Of a stretch of DNA of 24,154 nucleotides, positions 7,091 to 14,336 are shown in pieces. The stretch is from NCBI GenBank assembly GCA_946480605.1, contig CAMLKW010000041.1, forward strand, positions 1-24,154. The letters are read 5' to 3'. The notes under the pieces were generated by a model. The model did not search any database. It had not been told where the DNA came from and saw only the letters and a program-made list of their open reading frames with translations. A program made the translations under genes and the position numbers. Position 1 is the stretch's first letter. The number at the start of each line of letters is the position of its first letter. The DNA comes from an uncultured Roseateles sp. (lineage in GTDB: Bacteria > Pseudomonadota > Gammaproteobacteria > Burkholderiales > Burkholderiaceae).

Positions 7091-7257
7091 CGGCCTGGGC
7101 ATCGCCCCGTCGTCGGCCGCGTTGCCGACCACCTCCTCCTCCACCATCGCCCTGCCCGCCAGCAGCTGCGAGGCCACGCCACGCCCAGACACTCTGCCAC
7201 CGGGCCATGGTCAGCAGGTCGGCGCGCAGCGCGTCGGACCGCACCGGCAGATGCAGC
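7091..7257. other. Gap after the truncated CDF gene with no recognisable gene
   Basis: Between the convergent infA and CDF genes the minus strand has short coding-looking pieces in different frames (for example VASQLLAGRAMVEEEVVGNA) but no start, no consistent frame and no family I recognise. They may be debris of a decayed gene or simply GC-rich chance frames. Confidence 0.3.
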
Positions 7258-7776
7258 TCAGGCCTCGCAACGCTGGATCTCGATGGTGGTGTGCACGATC
7301 TCCTCGTGCACGGACAGCCAGTCGCGCACGCAGGCCGGCGTGAGCGCGGCGTCATGCGTGACCAGGCCCAGCACCGCGACGGCCATGGCCTCGGGGTAGT
7401 GGATGGCCTCGGGCCTGAGCAGCCGCTCGACCGAGCCCCAGACCATCAGCGCCACGACCACCACCAGGAAGATGGCGCTGGCGAAGCCGCCCAGCACCTC
7501 GATCTTCCAGGTGCCGAACGCGAAGCGTGCATCCCCCGCATGCCGGCGCGCGGCGGCATAGGCGGCCACGCTGAGGCCGATGGCGACGGCATGGCTGCTC
7601 ATGTGCAGGCCGTCGGCCAGCAGCGCCATGGAGTTGTAGTACCAGCCCGCGGCGATCTCGATGAGCATCATCGCGACGGTGATCCACAGCACCCGCCGCG
7701 TGCCGCGCTCGCCGGCCTCGTTGCCGCGGTCGAAGACGTGCTCGTGCCGCCAGGCGGCGAGGTCGTGGGTGCGCAT
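7258..7776 (-). pseudogene. dmeF: CDF-family metal transporter (DmeF-like) with a large in-frame internal deletion
   Basis: The frame reads as the N-terminal part of a DmeF-type cation diffusion facilitator: HDLAAWRHEHVFDRGNEAGE, the first membrane segment, the TM2 metal site LLADGLHMSSHAVAIGLS, RFAFGTWKIEVLGGFASAIF, and TM3 to early TM4 (EAMAVAVLGLV). It then jumps straight to THDAALTPACVRDWLSVHEE and ends HTTIEIQRCEA, which in full-length homologues (over 300 residues) is the extreme C-terminus. The His-rich loop, TM5 with its HxxxD metal site, TM6 and most of the cytoplasmic dimer domain are absent. The join is near 7359-7363 and stays in frame. Metal transport is therefore unlikely. I place the start at ATG 7774-7776 (MRTHDL); an upstream in-frame ATG at 7807-7809 would add 11 residues. 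DmeF proteins export cobalt and related divalent metals. Confidence 0.8.
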
Positions 7777-7800
7777 GCGGGGGCCTTGGACTGCAGGGAT

Positions 7801-7829
7801 GGCCGGCATTCTGCGCCGGCCAAAAGGCC
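7801..7829 (-). terminator. Overlapping hairpins between the lipoprotein and CDF genes
   Basis: GGCCGGC (7801-7807) pairs with GCCGGCC (7815-7821), and overlapping it GGCC-AAAA-GGCC occupies 7818-7829. Both are downstream of the minus-strand lipoprotein stop (7837-7839) and upstream of the CDF start. They probably separate the two minus-strand genes. The CDF alternative start at 7807-7809 would lie inside this structure, which favours the later ATG. Confidence 0.4.
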
Positions 7830-7836
7830 CTTCAGT

Positions 7837-9567
7837 TCACAGCGCCGTCACCCGAGACGCGATCGTGAACGCCGCAGCCAGCGCCGTGCCGCCGCTGTGC
7901 GTGCCGGCGTTCTGCACCAGGCCATTGAACTCGGCGCCGCCCGCCGCCAGCATGCCGCCGCTCACCGGCGTGAGGCCGGTGCCGGTGGCCAGCAGCGGGC
8001 TGCTCAGCACGACGGCCGTGGCGGTGCGCGGCATCGTGAAGGCGAAGGCGGGCCTGCCGTTGGCGTCGCGCAGCACGACCAGGCCGGCGGCGAGGTTGCG
8101 CAGCGTCACGCAGTTCTGCGTCGACAGGCTGCTGGTCACGCTGCTGTTGCGGCCGCCCAGGCCGATGAAGGTGCCGCCGGTGACGGTGAAGTTGTTGTTG
8201 TCGCAGTCCATCCCGCCCTCGGCGCCGCTGGCGCCGTCGGCCACGACGACGCCGCCGTTGATGGTCAGCGTGCCGTTGCTGTCGATGGCGTCGTTGCGGC
8301 TGGCGCGGGCGAGGACGAAGCCGCCGTTGATGACGATGGACTTGCCGGCGTTGATGGCGTCGTCGGTGCTGTTGACGATGATGCTGCCGCCGTTGATGGT
8401 CACGCTGGACTTGCCCTCGATGCCCTCGGGCGCCAGCGTGCCTTCGACCGGCGTGCCGGTGGTGGTGATCGTGATGGCGCCGCCGTTGATGGTGACGCGC
8501 GGGTCGGGGTCGTCGGTGGTGGCGGTGGTGCTGCCGTCTTCGGCGCCCTCCCAGGAGGCGGTGATGGCCTTGTCGTGGCTGGTGATGGCCAGCGTGCCGG
8601 CGTTGATGGCGATGAAGCCCACGGCCGCCGCCGCATCCTCCTTGCCCTCGACCTTGATGCCCTTGCCGGCCGGCGTCGTGATGGTGAGGCTGCCGCCATC
8701 CATGACGAAGGCGTGGTTGGCACGCACGCCATCCTTCTTCACCGCGTTGACGCTGACGGTGCCGCTGACGAGACGGATGTGGGCATCGCTGGCCAGCGCG
8801 TGCTTGGCCGCCGCCGTGATGTCGAGGCTGCCGCTGCCGGACAGCAGCAGCGGCCCCTCGGCGAAGAACGTGGCCTTGAGGTCCATCGCGGCGGCGTCGG
8901 GCCCGGTGCGGGCGGTGTAAGTGGCGGTGTCGGTCAGCGTGTTGCTGCCGGTCAGCACGACGAAGGCGCGCTGCCTGGACTGCAGGTTCAGCGCCGGCCC
9001 GTCGGTGCTGGCCAGCGTGACGCCCTCCAGCGCGAGGCGGTAGTCCTGCGCGCTGTGCACGGTGACGGTCTGCGTGCCGCTGCCGCTCAGCGCCAGCTCC
9101 AGCCGCGCCGTGGCGGGCAGTGTGGACGTGACGGTCAGGCCCAGCGCGTCCGCCTGCAGCACGACGACGGTGACGCCGCCCATGCCCACCTCGGTACGGC
9201 CGGCCACCGTGGCGCCGACCGTGAGGCTGGCGGAGCCGCTGGTGATGGCGCCGCTGCCCAGCGCGACAGCCAGGCGGTGGTGGACCAGCGTGCTGGCGGT
9301 GTCGCCGGCATTGGCGCCGGTCTCCAGCCGCCAGGCGCCCACCGTCGTTGTCGTGGCGGGGGCGACGCTGGCGCCGTTGGCATCGGTGCCGGTGACGGCG
9401 CCGGCCGTCGTGCTGCCGCCCGTGCTGCTGCCGGTGCCCGTGTCGGCGCTGGTGCTGCCGGAGCCACCCCCGCCACAGGCGCCCAGCAGCAGCGCCAGCG
9501 GCGCGGAAACGGCCAGCAGACGGCGCTGGTCATCGACGATGGAGCGGGGAGCACAAGGATGTCGCAT
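7837..9567 (-). CDS. Lipoprotein with Cthe_2159-type (DUF4353) carbohydrate-binding beta-helix
   Basis: The 576-residue product starts MRHPCAPRSIVDDQRRLLAV and reaches a lipobox LLGAC with Cys31, followed by a Gly/Ser/Thr linker to about residue 75. The rest is a right-handed beta-helix-like array. Typical blocks are KDGVRANHAFVMDGGSLTIT, TINGGAITITTTG, SVTINGGSIIVNSTDDAINA, VINGGFVLARASRNDAIDS and GMDCDNNNFTVTGGTFIGLG. Repeated INGG and D-A-I/D-G-V turns are the hallmark of the Cthe_2159 family. Its Clostridium thermocellum founder has a polysaccharide-lyase-like calcium-binding fold and was reported to bind cellulose and polygalacturonic acid. A surface or periplasm-facing outer-membrane anchor is likely. 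I chose ATG 9567 because it gives a normal lipoprotein signal. A TTG at 9600 would extend it. The gene is divergent from the DUF3348 operon and shows no close partner. Confidence 0.85.
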   Translation of the reverse strand: MRHPCAPRSIVDDQRRLLAVSAPLALLLGACGGGGSGSTSADTGTGSSTGGSTTAGAVTGTDANGASVAPATTTTVGAWRLETGANAGDTASTLVHHRLAVALGSGAITSGSASLTVGATVAGRTEVGMGGVTVVVLQADALGLTVTSTLPATARLELALSGSGTQTVTVHSAQDYRLALEGVTLASTDGPALNLQSRQRAFVVLTGSNTLTDTATYTARTGPDAAAMDLKATFFAEGPLLLSGSGSLDITAAAKHALASDAHIRLVSGTVSVNAVKKDGVRANHAFVMDGGSLTITTPAGKGIKVEGKEDAAAAVGFIAINAGTLAITSHDKAITASWEGAEDGSTTATTDDPDPRVTINGGAITITTTGTPVEGTLAPEGIEGKSSVTINGGSIIVNSTDDAINAGKSIVINGGFVLARASRNDAIDSNGTLTINGGVVVADGASGAEGGMDCDNNNFTVTGGTFIGLGGRNSSVTSSLSTQNCVTLRNLAAGLVVLRDANGRPAFAFTMPRTATAVVLSSPLLATGTGLTPVSGGMLAAGGAEFNGLVQNAGTHSGGTALAAAFTIASRVTAL

Positions 9568-9756
9568 GGCGGGTTCGTGAAGCCGGGGTGACGGCGGCAA
9601 GTTAGGTGCCCCGGCCCCGTTCCATGTGTCATGTCTTTGAAGATTTGTTGCCGCCGCCGCCCGCCATCTGCGCCCGCAGGGCGGCTCGCGACGGGGCGGT
9701 CACTAAAATCCCGCCCTTTTTCGTCTTCGCGCGCCCGCGTGAGCGAGCCGCCGCCC
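9568..9756 (+). promoter_or_regulatory. Divergent intergenic region with a candidate promoter for the DUF3348 operon
   Basis: The region separates the minus-strand lipoprotein gene from the plus-strand operon. TAAAAT at 9704-9709 (context CACTAAAATCCCGCC) is a good -10 element, but no convincing -35 lies 17 bases upstream. Transcription would begin near 9716 and leave a leader of about 40 bases. No strong ribosome-binding site precedes the first gene. I see no clear operator. Confidence 0.45.
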
Positions 9757-10431
9757 ATGCAAGCCCCCACCCCGCAGCCCCACGCGCCCGAGCCCCTGGC
9801 CCGGCTGCTGCTGCAATGGGGCGTCGCGCCGCCGCGCACCGCGCCCGTGGCCGAGCGGCTGGGCGGCTGGCTGGGCTGGGCGGACGCGATCGGGCTGTCC
9901 CAGGTGCTGGCCACGGCGCCGGCCGGAGGGCCCAACGCCGAGGCCCGCCGCGAGGCGCTGGACTGGGCCGGCGCCGCGCTGGCGCGGCTGCAGGCCGAGC
10001 TGGGCGCTGCCTTCGACGATGCCGAGCTGGCGGCCGATGCCGCCGCGCCGGCGCCCGAGGGCGTGTCGCTGGCCGACCTGCTGGCGCCGTTCCGCCTCCA
10101 CCACGCCCAGCAGCAGCGCAGCATGGCCGCGCGCATCGCCACGCTGCGCGGGCGGCTGCGACCGCGGCTGGCCGAGGCGTCCGGTGCGCTGGCGCGGCTG
10201 GCGCAGCTGGACGCGGTCATCGAGCGCGCCGTCGTCGAGCCGGAGCGCCAGGCCCTTGCCGGCCTGCCCGCGCTGCTGACCCAGCGCGCGCAAGCCCACC
10301 ACGCTGCCGACCCGCGCCGCTGGCGCGCCCGCTTCTGGGCCGACCTGCAGCGCGCGCTGCGGGCCGAGCTGGATCTCCGACTTCAACCGGTGCAGGGGCT
10401 CGTCGAGTCGCTGCAGCACGCCGACTCCTGA
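9757..10431 (+). CDS. DUF3348 family protein, first gene of a motor-like operon
   Basis: The 224-residue product has no signal peptide or membrane segment and is almost entirely helical. Recognisable DUF3348 features are ARLLLQWG near the start, AERLGGWLGWADAIGLSQVL, the central LADLLAPFRLHHAQQQRSMA, LAQLDAVIERAVVEPERQ and the C-terminal DLQRALRAELDLRLQPVQGL. It is probably cytoplasmic. It forms a tight unit with DUF802, OmpA-like and DUF2894 genes: its TGA shares a base with the ATG of the DUF802 gene (TGATG at 10429-10433). An adaptor or regulator of the membrane complex is plausible, but no function is known to me. I chose ATG 9757. An in-frame GTG at 9739 would add six residues. Confidence 0.88.
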   Translation: MQAPTPQPHAPEPLARLLLQWGVAPPRTAPVAERLGGWLGWADAIGLSQVLATAPAGGPNAEARREALDWAGAALARLQAELGAAFDDAELAADAAAPAPEGVSLADLLAPFRLHHAQQQRSMAARIATLRGRLRPRLAEASGALARLAQLDAVIERAVVEPERQALAGLPALLTQRAQAHHAADPRRWRARFWADLQRALRAELDLRLQPVQGLVESLQHADS

Positions 10432-13046
10432 TGAACCGCTTCCTGAACGCCCTCTACCCCCTCGCCCTGGCCGCCGGCCTGGCCGGCATTGCCGGCGCCG
10501 CACTGGCCGCAGCGCGCCACCACCCGGTGGCGCTGGCGATGACGCTGCTGATCGCAGCCTTCTTCGCCGTGGGCGTGTGGGAGCTGACCGCCTTCCGCCG
10601 CGCCAGCCGCGAGCTGGGCGCGGCACTGCAGGGCGAGGCGAGCGACGGCTGGGTCGGCACAACGCCCGCTGCGCTGCGCGCCGCCGTGCAGCAGCGCCTG
10701 GACGGCCTGCGCGTGGCGCTGCCGGGCCTGGCGCTGGCGCCCGCGCTGGCCGGCCTGCTGGTGCTGCTGGGCATGCTGGGCACCTTCATCGGCCTGGTGC
10801 TGACGTTGAGCAGCACCGCGACGGCGCTGGGCGCCTCGGCCGATCTGGCCGCGCTGCGCACGGCCCTGGGCGCGCCGGTGCAGGGCCTGGGCCTGGCCTT
10901 CAGCGCCAGCGTGGCCGGCGTGACCGGCTCGGCCATGCTGGGCCTGATGGTCGCGCTGGCGCGTCGCGAACGCGCGGCCGTCGGCGCACAGCTGGACACC
11001 GCGCTGCTGGGCCCTTTGCGCCCGCTGACGGCTGCACACCGTCGCGAGGTCGCGCAGCAGGCCGCCGATGCCGCCGCCCTTGAAACGGCGCGCGGCCACC
11101 AGCTGCAGCTGGTGGATCAGCTGAAGCAGTTCGCACAGCAGATGGCCGACCAGCTCGCCGCGCAGAACGAGCGCTTTGACGAAGCGCGCAAAGCCGACCA
11201 GACGCGCTTTCACGGCGAGACCAGCAAGGCCTACACGGCGCTGGCCGGCCATGTGGACGCAACGCTGCGCGCCAGCCTGGCCGAGGCCGCACGCCTGGCC
11301 GGCGCGGCCATCCAGCCCGCCGCCGAGGCGGCGATGGCCGGCATTGCCCGCGAGGCTGCGGCGCTGCACGAACGTGTGGGCTCGCAGGTGGCCGATCAGC
11401 TCGGCGCGCTGAGCACCCGCTTCGAGGCCGGCGCCGCGCAGATCGCGCAGCAGCACGAAGCCGCCGCCCAGGCGCAGGCCGCGAGCCTGGCGCAGCAACG
11501 CGAAGCCGCGCTGCGGTTGCTGGCCGACACCGGCACCACGACGCAGCAGGCCGTGGACCGGCTGGCCGAACGCTGGGCCGCCGAGGCGCAGGCCCTGCTG
11601 GCCGCACTGAACGACGCCGCTGCGCGCCAGCAAGCGGCGCAGGCCGAAGCCGACGCCGCCCGCGCGGCCACGCTGCAAGGCCAGGTCGAGGCGCTGGCCG
11701 AGCAGCGCAGCGCCGCTCAGCAGGCCGTGGCGCAGACGGCGGAGCAGTTCGCCGCGCAGACGCAGGTGCTGCTGGACCGCGTTGCCGCCGCACACGCCGC
11801 CCAGCAGGCCGCGCAAGCCGAGCAGGACGCCCAACGTCGCGCCGAGGCGCGCGCCGACACCGAGGCACTCGCCGAGCAGCGCCGCGCCAACGAGCAACTG
11901 CTGGCCGCCCAGCGCGAGGCCGCTCAGCAGCTGCTGGCCGACAGTGGCGCGCGCGCGCAGCAGGCGCTGACCGAGCTGACCACCGGCTTCGCGACGCAGA
12001 CCCAGGACCTGCTGGACCGCATCGCCGACACGCAGACCCGCCATGCGGCGCTGCAGGCCGACATCGACACGCAACGCCGTGCCGAGGCACGCGCCGAAGC
12101 GCAGGCCATCGCCGAGCAGCGTGAGGCCAACGAACAGCTGCTGGCCGCGCAGCGCGAGGCCGCCCAGCAGTTGCTGGCCACCAGCGGCCAGCGCGCGCAG
12201 GACGCGCTGGCCGAGCTGAGCGCGAGCTTCACCGCGCAGACGCAGGCCGCCATCGCGGCCATCGCCGAAGCGCACGGCCGGCTGCAATCGGCCCATGCCG
12301 CGCATGACGCCGAACGCCTGGCGGCTTGGCGTGCCGAGCTGCAGGCGGCGGGCAGCACGCAGATCGCGCAGCAGCAACAACTGGCCGATGGGCTGCTCGC
12401 TCACACGCGCGAGCTGGTGACGCAGGCCCAGACCCACTCGCAAACCACGCTGGCCGAGGCCGGCGCGCTGCTGCAGGCCGCCGGCGAGGCGCCGCGCGCG
12501 GCGGTCGAGGTCGTCGCCGCGCTGCGCGAGCAGCTGGCGCAGAGCCAGGCCCAGGACCGCGCCGCGCTGGCCGAGCGCGCGGAGCTGATGCAGACCGTGT
12601 CCACGCTGCTGGCTTCGCTGCAGCAGGCGGCCGGCGAGCAGCGGGCGGCCATCGAGGCGCTGGTGCGCAGCGCGGCGTCGCAGGTCGGCACGCTGGTGGA
12701 CAGCTCGGCCGCGCAGCTGGAGGCGCTGGGCCAGCGCTTCACGGCCCAGGCCGACACCACCGGGCAGACGCTGTCGGACGCCGCAACCACGCTGGCCGCC
12801 AGCGCCGCCGACATCGCCAGCCTGGGCGAAGGCTTTGGCGCCGCGGTGGAGCAGTTCCAGGGCGCGAACGCCCAGCTGGTGCAGCACCTGGCCGCGCTGG
12901 AGGAGCGTCTGGCGAGCACCATGACACGCAGCGACGAGCAGCTGGGCTATTACGTGGCGCAGGCGCGCGAGGTCATCGACCTGTGCCTGGGCTCGCAGAA
13001 GGCAGTGCTGGACGCGCTGCAGAACACGGCGGCTGCGAATGGATGA
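10431..13046 (+). CDS. DUF802 protein: MotA/ExbB/ZorA-like membrane core with a very long repetitive coiled-coil tail
   Basis: The 871-residue protein has four membrane segments (about residues 8-28, 32-52, 101-127 and 151-177). The third contains PALAGLLVLLGMLGTFIGLV and the fourth GLGLAFSASVAGVTGSAMLG, matching the two conserved segments of MotA/TolQ/ExbB/ZorA stators. From about residue 180 to the end it is Ala/Gln/Glu-rich heptad-type coiled coil with no membrane segment. Within this tail, residues 469-548 and 549-628 are a near-perfect 80-residue tandem repeat around ANEQLLAAQREAAQQLLA, with more degenerate units before it. DUF802 is described in Pfam as a repeated region of unknown function. 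The gene overlaps its upstream neighbour by one base and the downstream OmpA-like gene by eight. By analogy with ZorA, the pentameric core would conduct ions and the tail would project into the cytoplasm. This is inference. Confidence 0.88.
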   Translation: MNRFLNALYPLALAAGLAGIAGAALAAARHHPVALAMTLLIAAFFAVGVWELTAFRRASRELGAALQGEASDGWVGTTPAALRAAVQQRLDGLRVALPGLALAPALAGLLVLLGMLGTFIGLVLTLSSTATALGASADLAALRTALGAPVQGLGLAFSASVAGVTGSAMLGLMVALARRERAAVGAQLDTALLGPLRPLTAAHRREVAQQAADAAALETARGHQLQLVDQLKQFAQQMADQLAAQNERFDEARKADQTRFHGETSKAYTALAGHVDATLRASLAEAARLAGAAIQPAAEAAMAGIAREAAALHERVGSQVADQLGALSTRFEAGAAQIAQQHEAAAQAQAASLAQQREAALRLLADTGTTTQQAVDRLAERWAAEAQALLAALNDAAARQQAAQAEADAARAATLQGQVEALAEQRSAAQQAVAQTAEQFAAQTQVLLDRVAAAHAAQQAAQAEQDAQRRAEARADTEALAEQRRANEQLLAAQREAAQQLLADSGARAQQALTELTTGFATQTQDLLDRIADTQTRHAALQADIDTQRRAEARAEAQAIAEQREANEQLLAAQREAAQQLLATSGQRAQDALAELSASFTAQTQAAIAAIAEAHGRLQSAHAAHDAERLAAWRAELQAAGSTQIAQQQQLADGLLAHTRELVTQAQTHSQTTLAEAGALLQAAGEAPRAAVEVVAALREQLAQSQAQDRAALAERAELMQTVSTLLASLQQAAGEQRAAIEALVRSAASQVGTLVDSSAAQLEALGQRFTAQADTTGQTLSDAATTLAASAADIASLGEGFGAAVEQFQGANAQLVQHLAALEERLASTMTRSDEQLGYYVAQAREVIDLCLGSQKAVLDALQNTAAANG
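11835..12314 (+). repeat. 240-bp coding tandem repeat in the DUF802 tail
   Basis: Two direct units of 240 bases (11835-12074 and 12075-12314) encode 80-residue blocks that share RRAEARA, AIAEQREANEQLLAAQREAA-like and QQLLA.SG.RAQ cores. Similarity fades toward the second half of each unit. A shorter related block precedes them at about 11655-11834. Unequal crossing-over between such units could change the tail length in 80-residue steps. Confidence 0.75.
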
Positions 13047-13686
13047 GCCGCTGGAGATCGAGCAGGAAGGTGTAGGCGCGCCCGCCTGGGCCGCCTTCGG
13101 CGACCTGATGGCCGGCGTGCTGGGGGCCTTCGTGCTGGTGCTGGCCGCCGCGCTGGTGGGCCAGCTGGACCTGGCCAACCAGCTGAAGGCCGAGGTCGAG
13201 CAGCGCCAGGCCGAGCAGGCGCGCCGCGAGGCGCTGGAGCGCGCGCTGGCCGGCCCGCTGGCGGACGGGCGCATCACGCTGGTGGAGGGCCGCATCGGCA
13301 TCAGCGGCGCGGTGCTGTTCGCGACCGGCTCGGACCAGCTGCACGCCGACGGCCGGGCTCTGATCAAGAGCCTGGCCACGCCGCTGCGCACCTACCTTGC
13401 GCAGCGCGACGAGATCCTGATGGTCAGCGGCTTCACCGACGACCGCGCGCTGGTGAAGGGCATGTCCTTCACCGACAACTGGGAGCTGTCCGCCCAGCGC
13501 GCGCTGAACGTGGCGCGCGCGCTGATGGCCGAGGGCCTGCCGCCGGACGCGGTGTTCGCCGCCGCCTTCGGGCCGCAGCAGCCGGTGGCCTCCAACGACG
13601 ACGCGGCCGGCCGTGCGCTGAACCGGCGCGTGGAGATCGCGCCCACGCCGCGGCCACGGCGTGCGGCGGCAGCGTCCGCACCATGA
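13039..13686 (+). CDS. OmpA-family MotB/ZorB-like motor partner
   Basis: The 215-residue product has a short cytoplasmic N-terminus and one membrane segment (about residues 21-43). In the segment, AAFGDLMAGVLGAFVLVL places Asp22 exactly where MotB and ZorB carry their ion-binding aspartate. A short charged coiled coil follows (residues 45-72). The OmpA-like peptidoglycan-binding domain runs from about 85 to 200, with VSGFTDD, NWELSAQRALNVARALMAEG and NRRVEI containing the usual peptidoglycan contact residues. This architecture fits a two-copy plug subunit inside a MotA/ZorA-type pentamer and anchored to the cell wall. The ATG at 13039 lies inside the end of the DUF802 gene (eight-base overlap). 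The last bases overlap the DUF2894 start by four (ATGA at 13683-13686). Confidence 0.9.
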   Translation: MDEPLEIEQEGVGAPAWAAFGDLMAGVLGAFVLVLAAALVGQLDLANQLKAEVEQRQAEQARREALERALAGPLADGRITLVEGRIGISGAVLFATGSDQLHADGRALIKSLATPLRTYLAQRDEILMVSGFTDDRALVKGMSFTDNWELSAQRALNVARALMAEGLPPDAVFAAAFGPQQPVASNDDAAGRALNRRVEIAPTPRPRRAAAASAP

Positions 13687-14222
13687 ACGTCGCGGCGATG
13701 GACGACCCCGTCGCCTGGGCCGAGGCCCAGCCGGCCGACGCCGTGCGCCGCCGCGTGCTGCAGGCGCTGGCCCGCCGTGCCGCCGCGCAGCCGCCTGGCG
13801 CGCTGCGCGAGCAGTTGCTCGCCAAGCTGCAGCAACGCGCCTCGACCTCACCGGCGCCCATGCCCGACCGACGGCCAGCCCCGGCCCCCAGCCCGCTGAC
13901 CAAGCTGCTGGCCCAGCTGCAGGCCGGCGCCGGCCCCGAGCTGCGTCACGTGCGCGCCCACCAGCGCACCTGGAGCCAGCTGAAGGTGGCGCGCCGCATG
14001 GCCGAGGTCAGCGCGCCGGTGCCCGAGCACCTGGGTCCGCTGAACAGCCAGGTGCTGGCGACCCGCGCGCTGCAGCAGTTGCAGGCCCTGGCGCCGGACT
14101 ACCTGCAACGCCTGCTGACCCAGCTGGATGCGCTGGCCGCACTGGCGCCGCTGCAGGCCGCCGCCGAGGCGGAGAAACCGACCCGCCCCAGCGCCCGCAA
14201 GGCCGCGCCGCGCCGGCGCTGA
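13683..14222 (+). CDS. DUF2894 family protein, last gene of the motor-like operon
   Basis: The 179-residue product is soluble, with no signal peptide. It has an N-terminal helical region (MDDPVAWAEAQPADAVRRRV), a proline-rich linker (residues 58-72) and a conserved helical domain. The domain includes LRHVRAHQRTWSQLKVARRM, PEHLGPLNSQVLATRALQQL and LAPDYLQRLLTQLDAL, which fits DUF2894. The tail is Lys/Arg-rich (RPSARKAAPRRR) and could contact nucleic acid or acidic surfaces. The ATGA overlap with the OmpA-like gene indicates translational coupling. It replaces, in position, the effector genes found after zorAB in Zorya, but shows no helicase, nuclease or ATPase motif. Its function is unknown. 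Confidence 0.88.
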   Translation: MNVAAMDDPVAWAEAQPADAVRRRVLQALARRAAAQPPGALREQLLAKLQQRASTSPAPMPDRRPAPAPSPLTKLLAQLQAGAGPELRHVRAHQRTWSQLKVARRMAEVSAPVPEHLGPLNSQVLATRALQQLQALAPDYLQRLLTQLDALAALAPLQAAAEAEKPTRPSARKAAPRRR

Positions 14223-14282
14223 GGCCCCCGGGCCGGCCACCGCAGCCGCCCGAAGCACCAAGCAGCCTCAGGCAAACACGCA

Positions 14283-14299
14283 TTGGAACAATGTTCCAA
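14283..14299. promoter_or_regulatory. Perfect 17-bp palindrome, IclR/KdgR-type operator candidate
   Basis: TTGGAACA-A-TGTTCCAA is a perfect inverted repeat with one central base. IclR-family regulators commonly bind TGGAA/TTCCA-type palindromes. One member, KdgR, controls pectin-degradation genes through a similar site with a GAAAC/GTTTC core in enterobacteria. The site lies 199 bases before the start of a pectate lyase gene. Binding by a KdgR-like protein is inferred, and no such regulator gene is in the window. Confidence 0.55.
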
Positions 14300-14321
14300 A
14301 ACAATGAACATGCGTTTCGTT

Positions 14322-14336
14322 CGGTGCAATACACCG
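14322..14336. promoter_or_regulatory. Second inverted repeat upstream of the pectate lyase gene
   Basis: CGGTG (14322-14326) and CACCG (14332-14336) flank CAATA. The arms are short, so chance is possible, but the site sits 22 bases downstream of the 17-bp palindrome in the same AT-richer patch. Confidence 0.25.

Noticed and set aside
7091..7257. A small frameshifted gene on the minus strand downstream of the CDF gene
   Set aside because: Pieces such as VASQLLAGRAMVEEEVVGNA occur in different frames without a start, and part of the stretch coincides with a hairpin. The evidence is too weak to call a gene.
7207..9591. A 794-codon plus-strand frame across the CDF and lipoprotein region
   Set aside because: It is the mirror of the minus-strand lipoprotein and CDF genes, which have clear signatures. 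The frame is Gly/Arg/His-rich with no domain.
10383..13391. A 1002-codon open frame on the minus strand opposite the DUF802 gene
   Set aside because: Its composition simply mirrors the Ala/Gln repeats of the sense gene. The sense strand has membrane segments, family motifs and translational coupling on both sides.
9757..14222. Calling the motor-like operon a true Zorya defence system
   Set aside because: ZorC, ZorD, ZorE or other known effector motifs are absent, and the cluster seems widespread in Burkholderiales rather than island-borne. Only the motor core is comparable.
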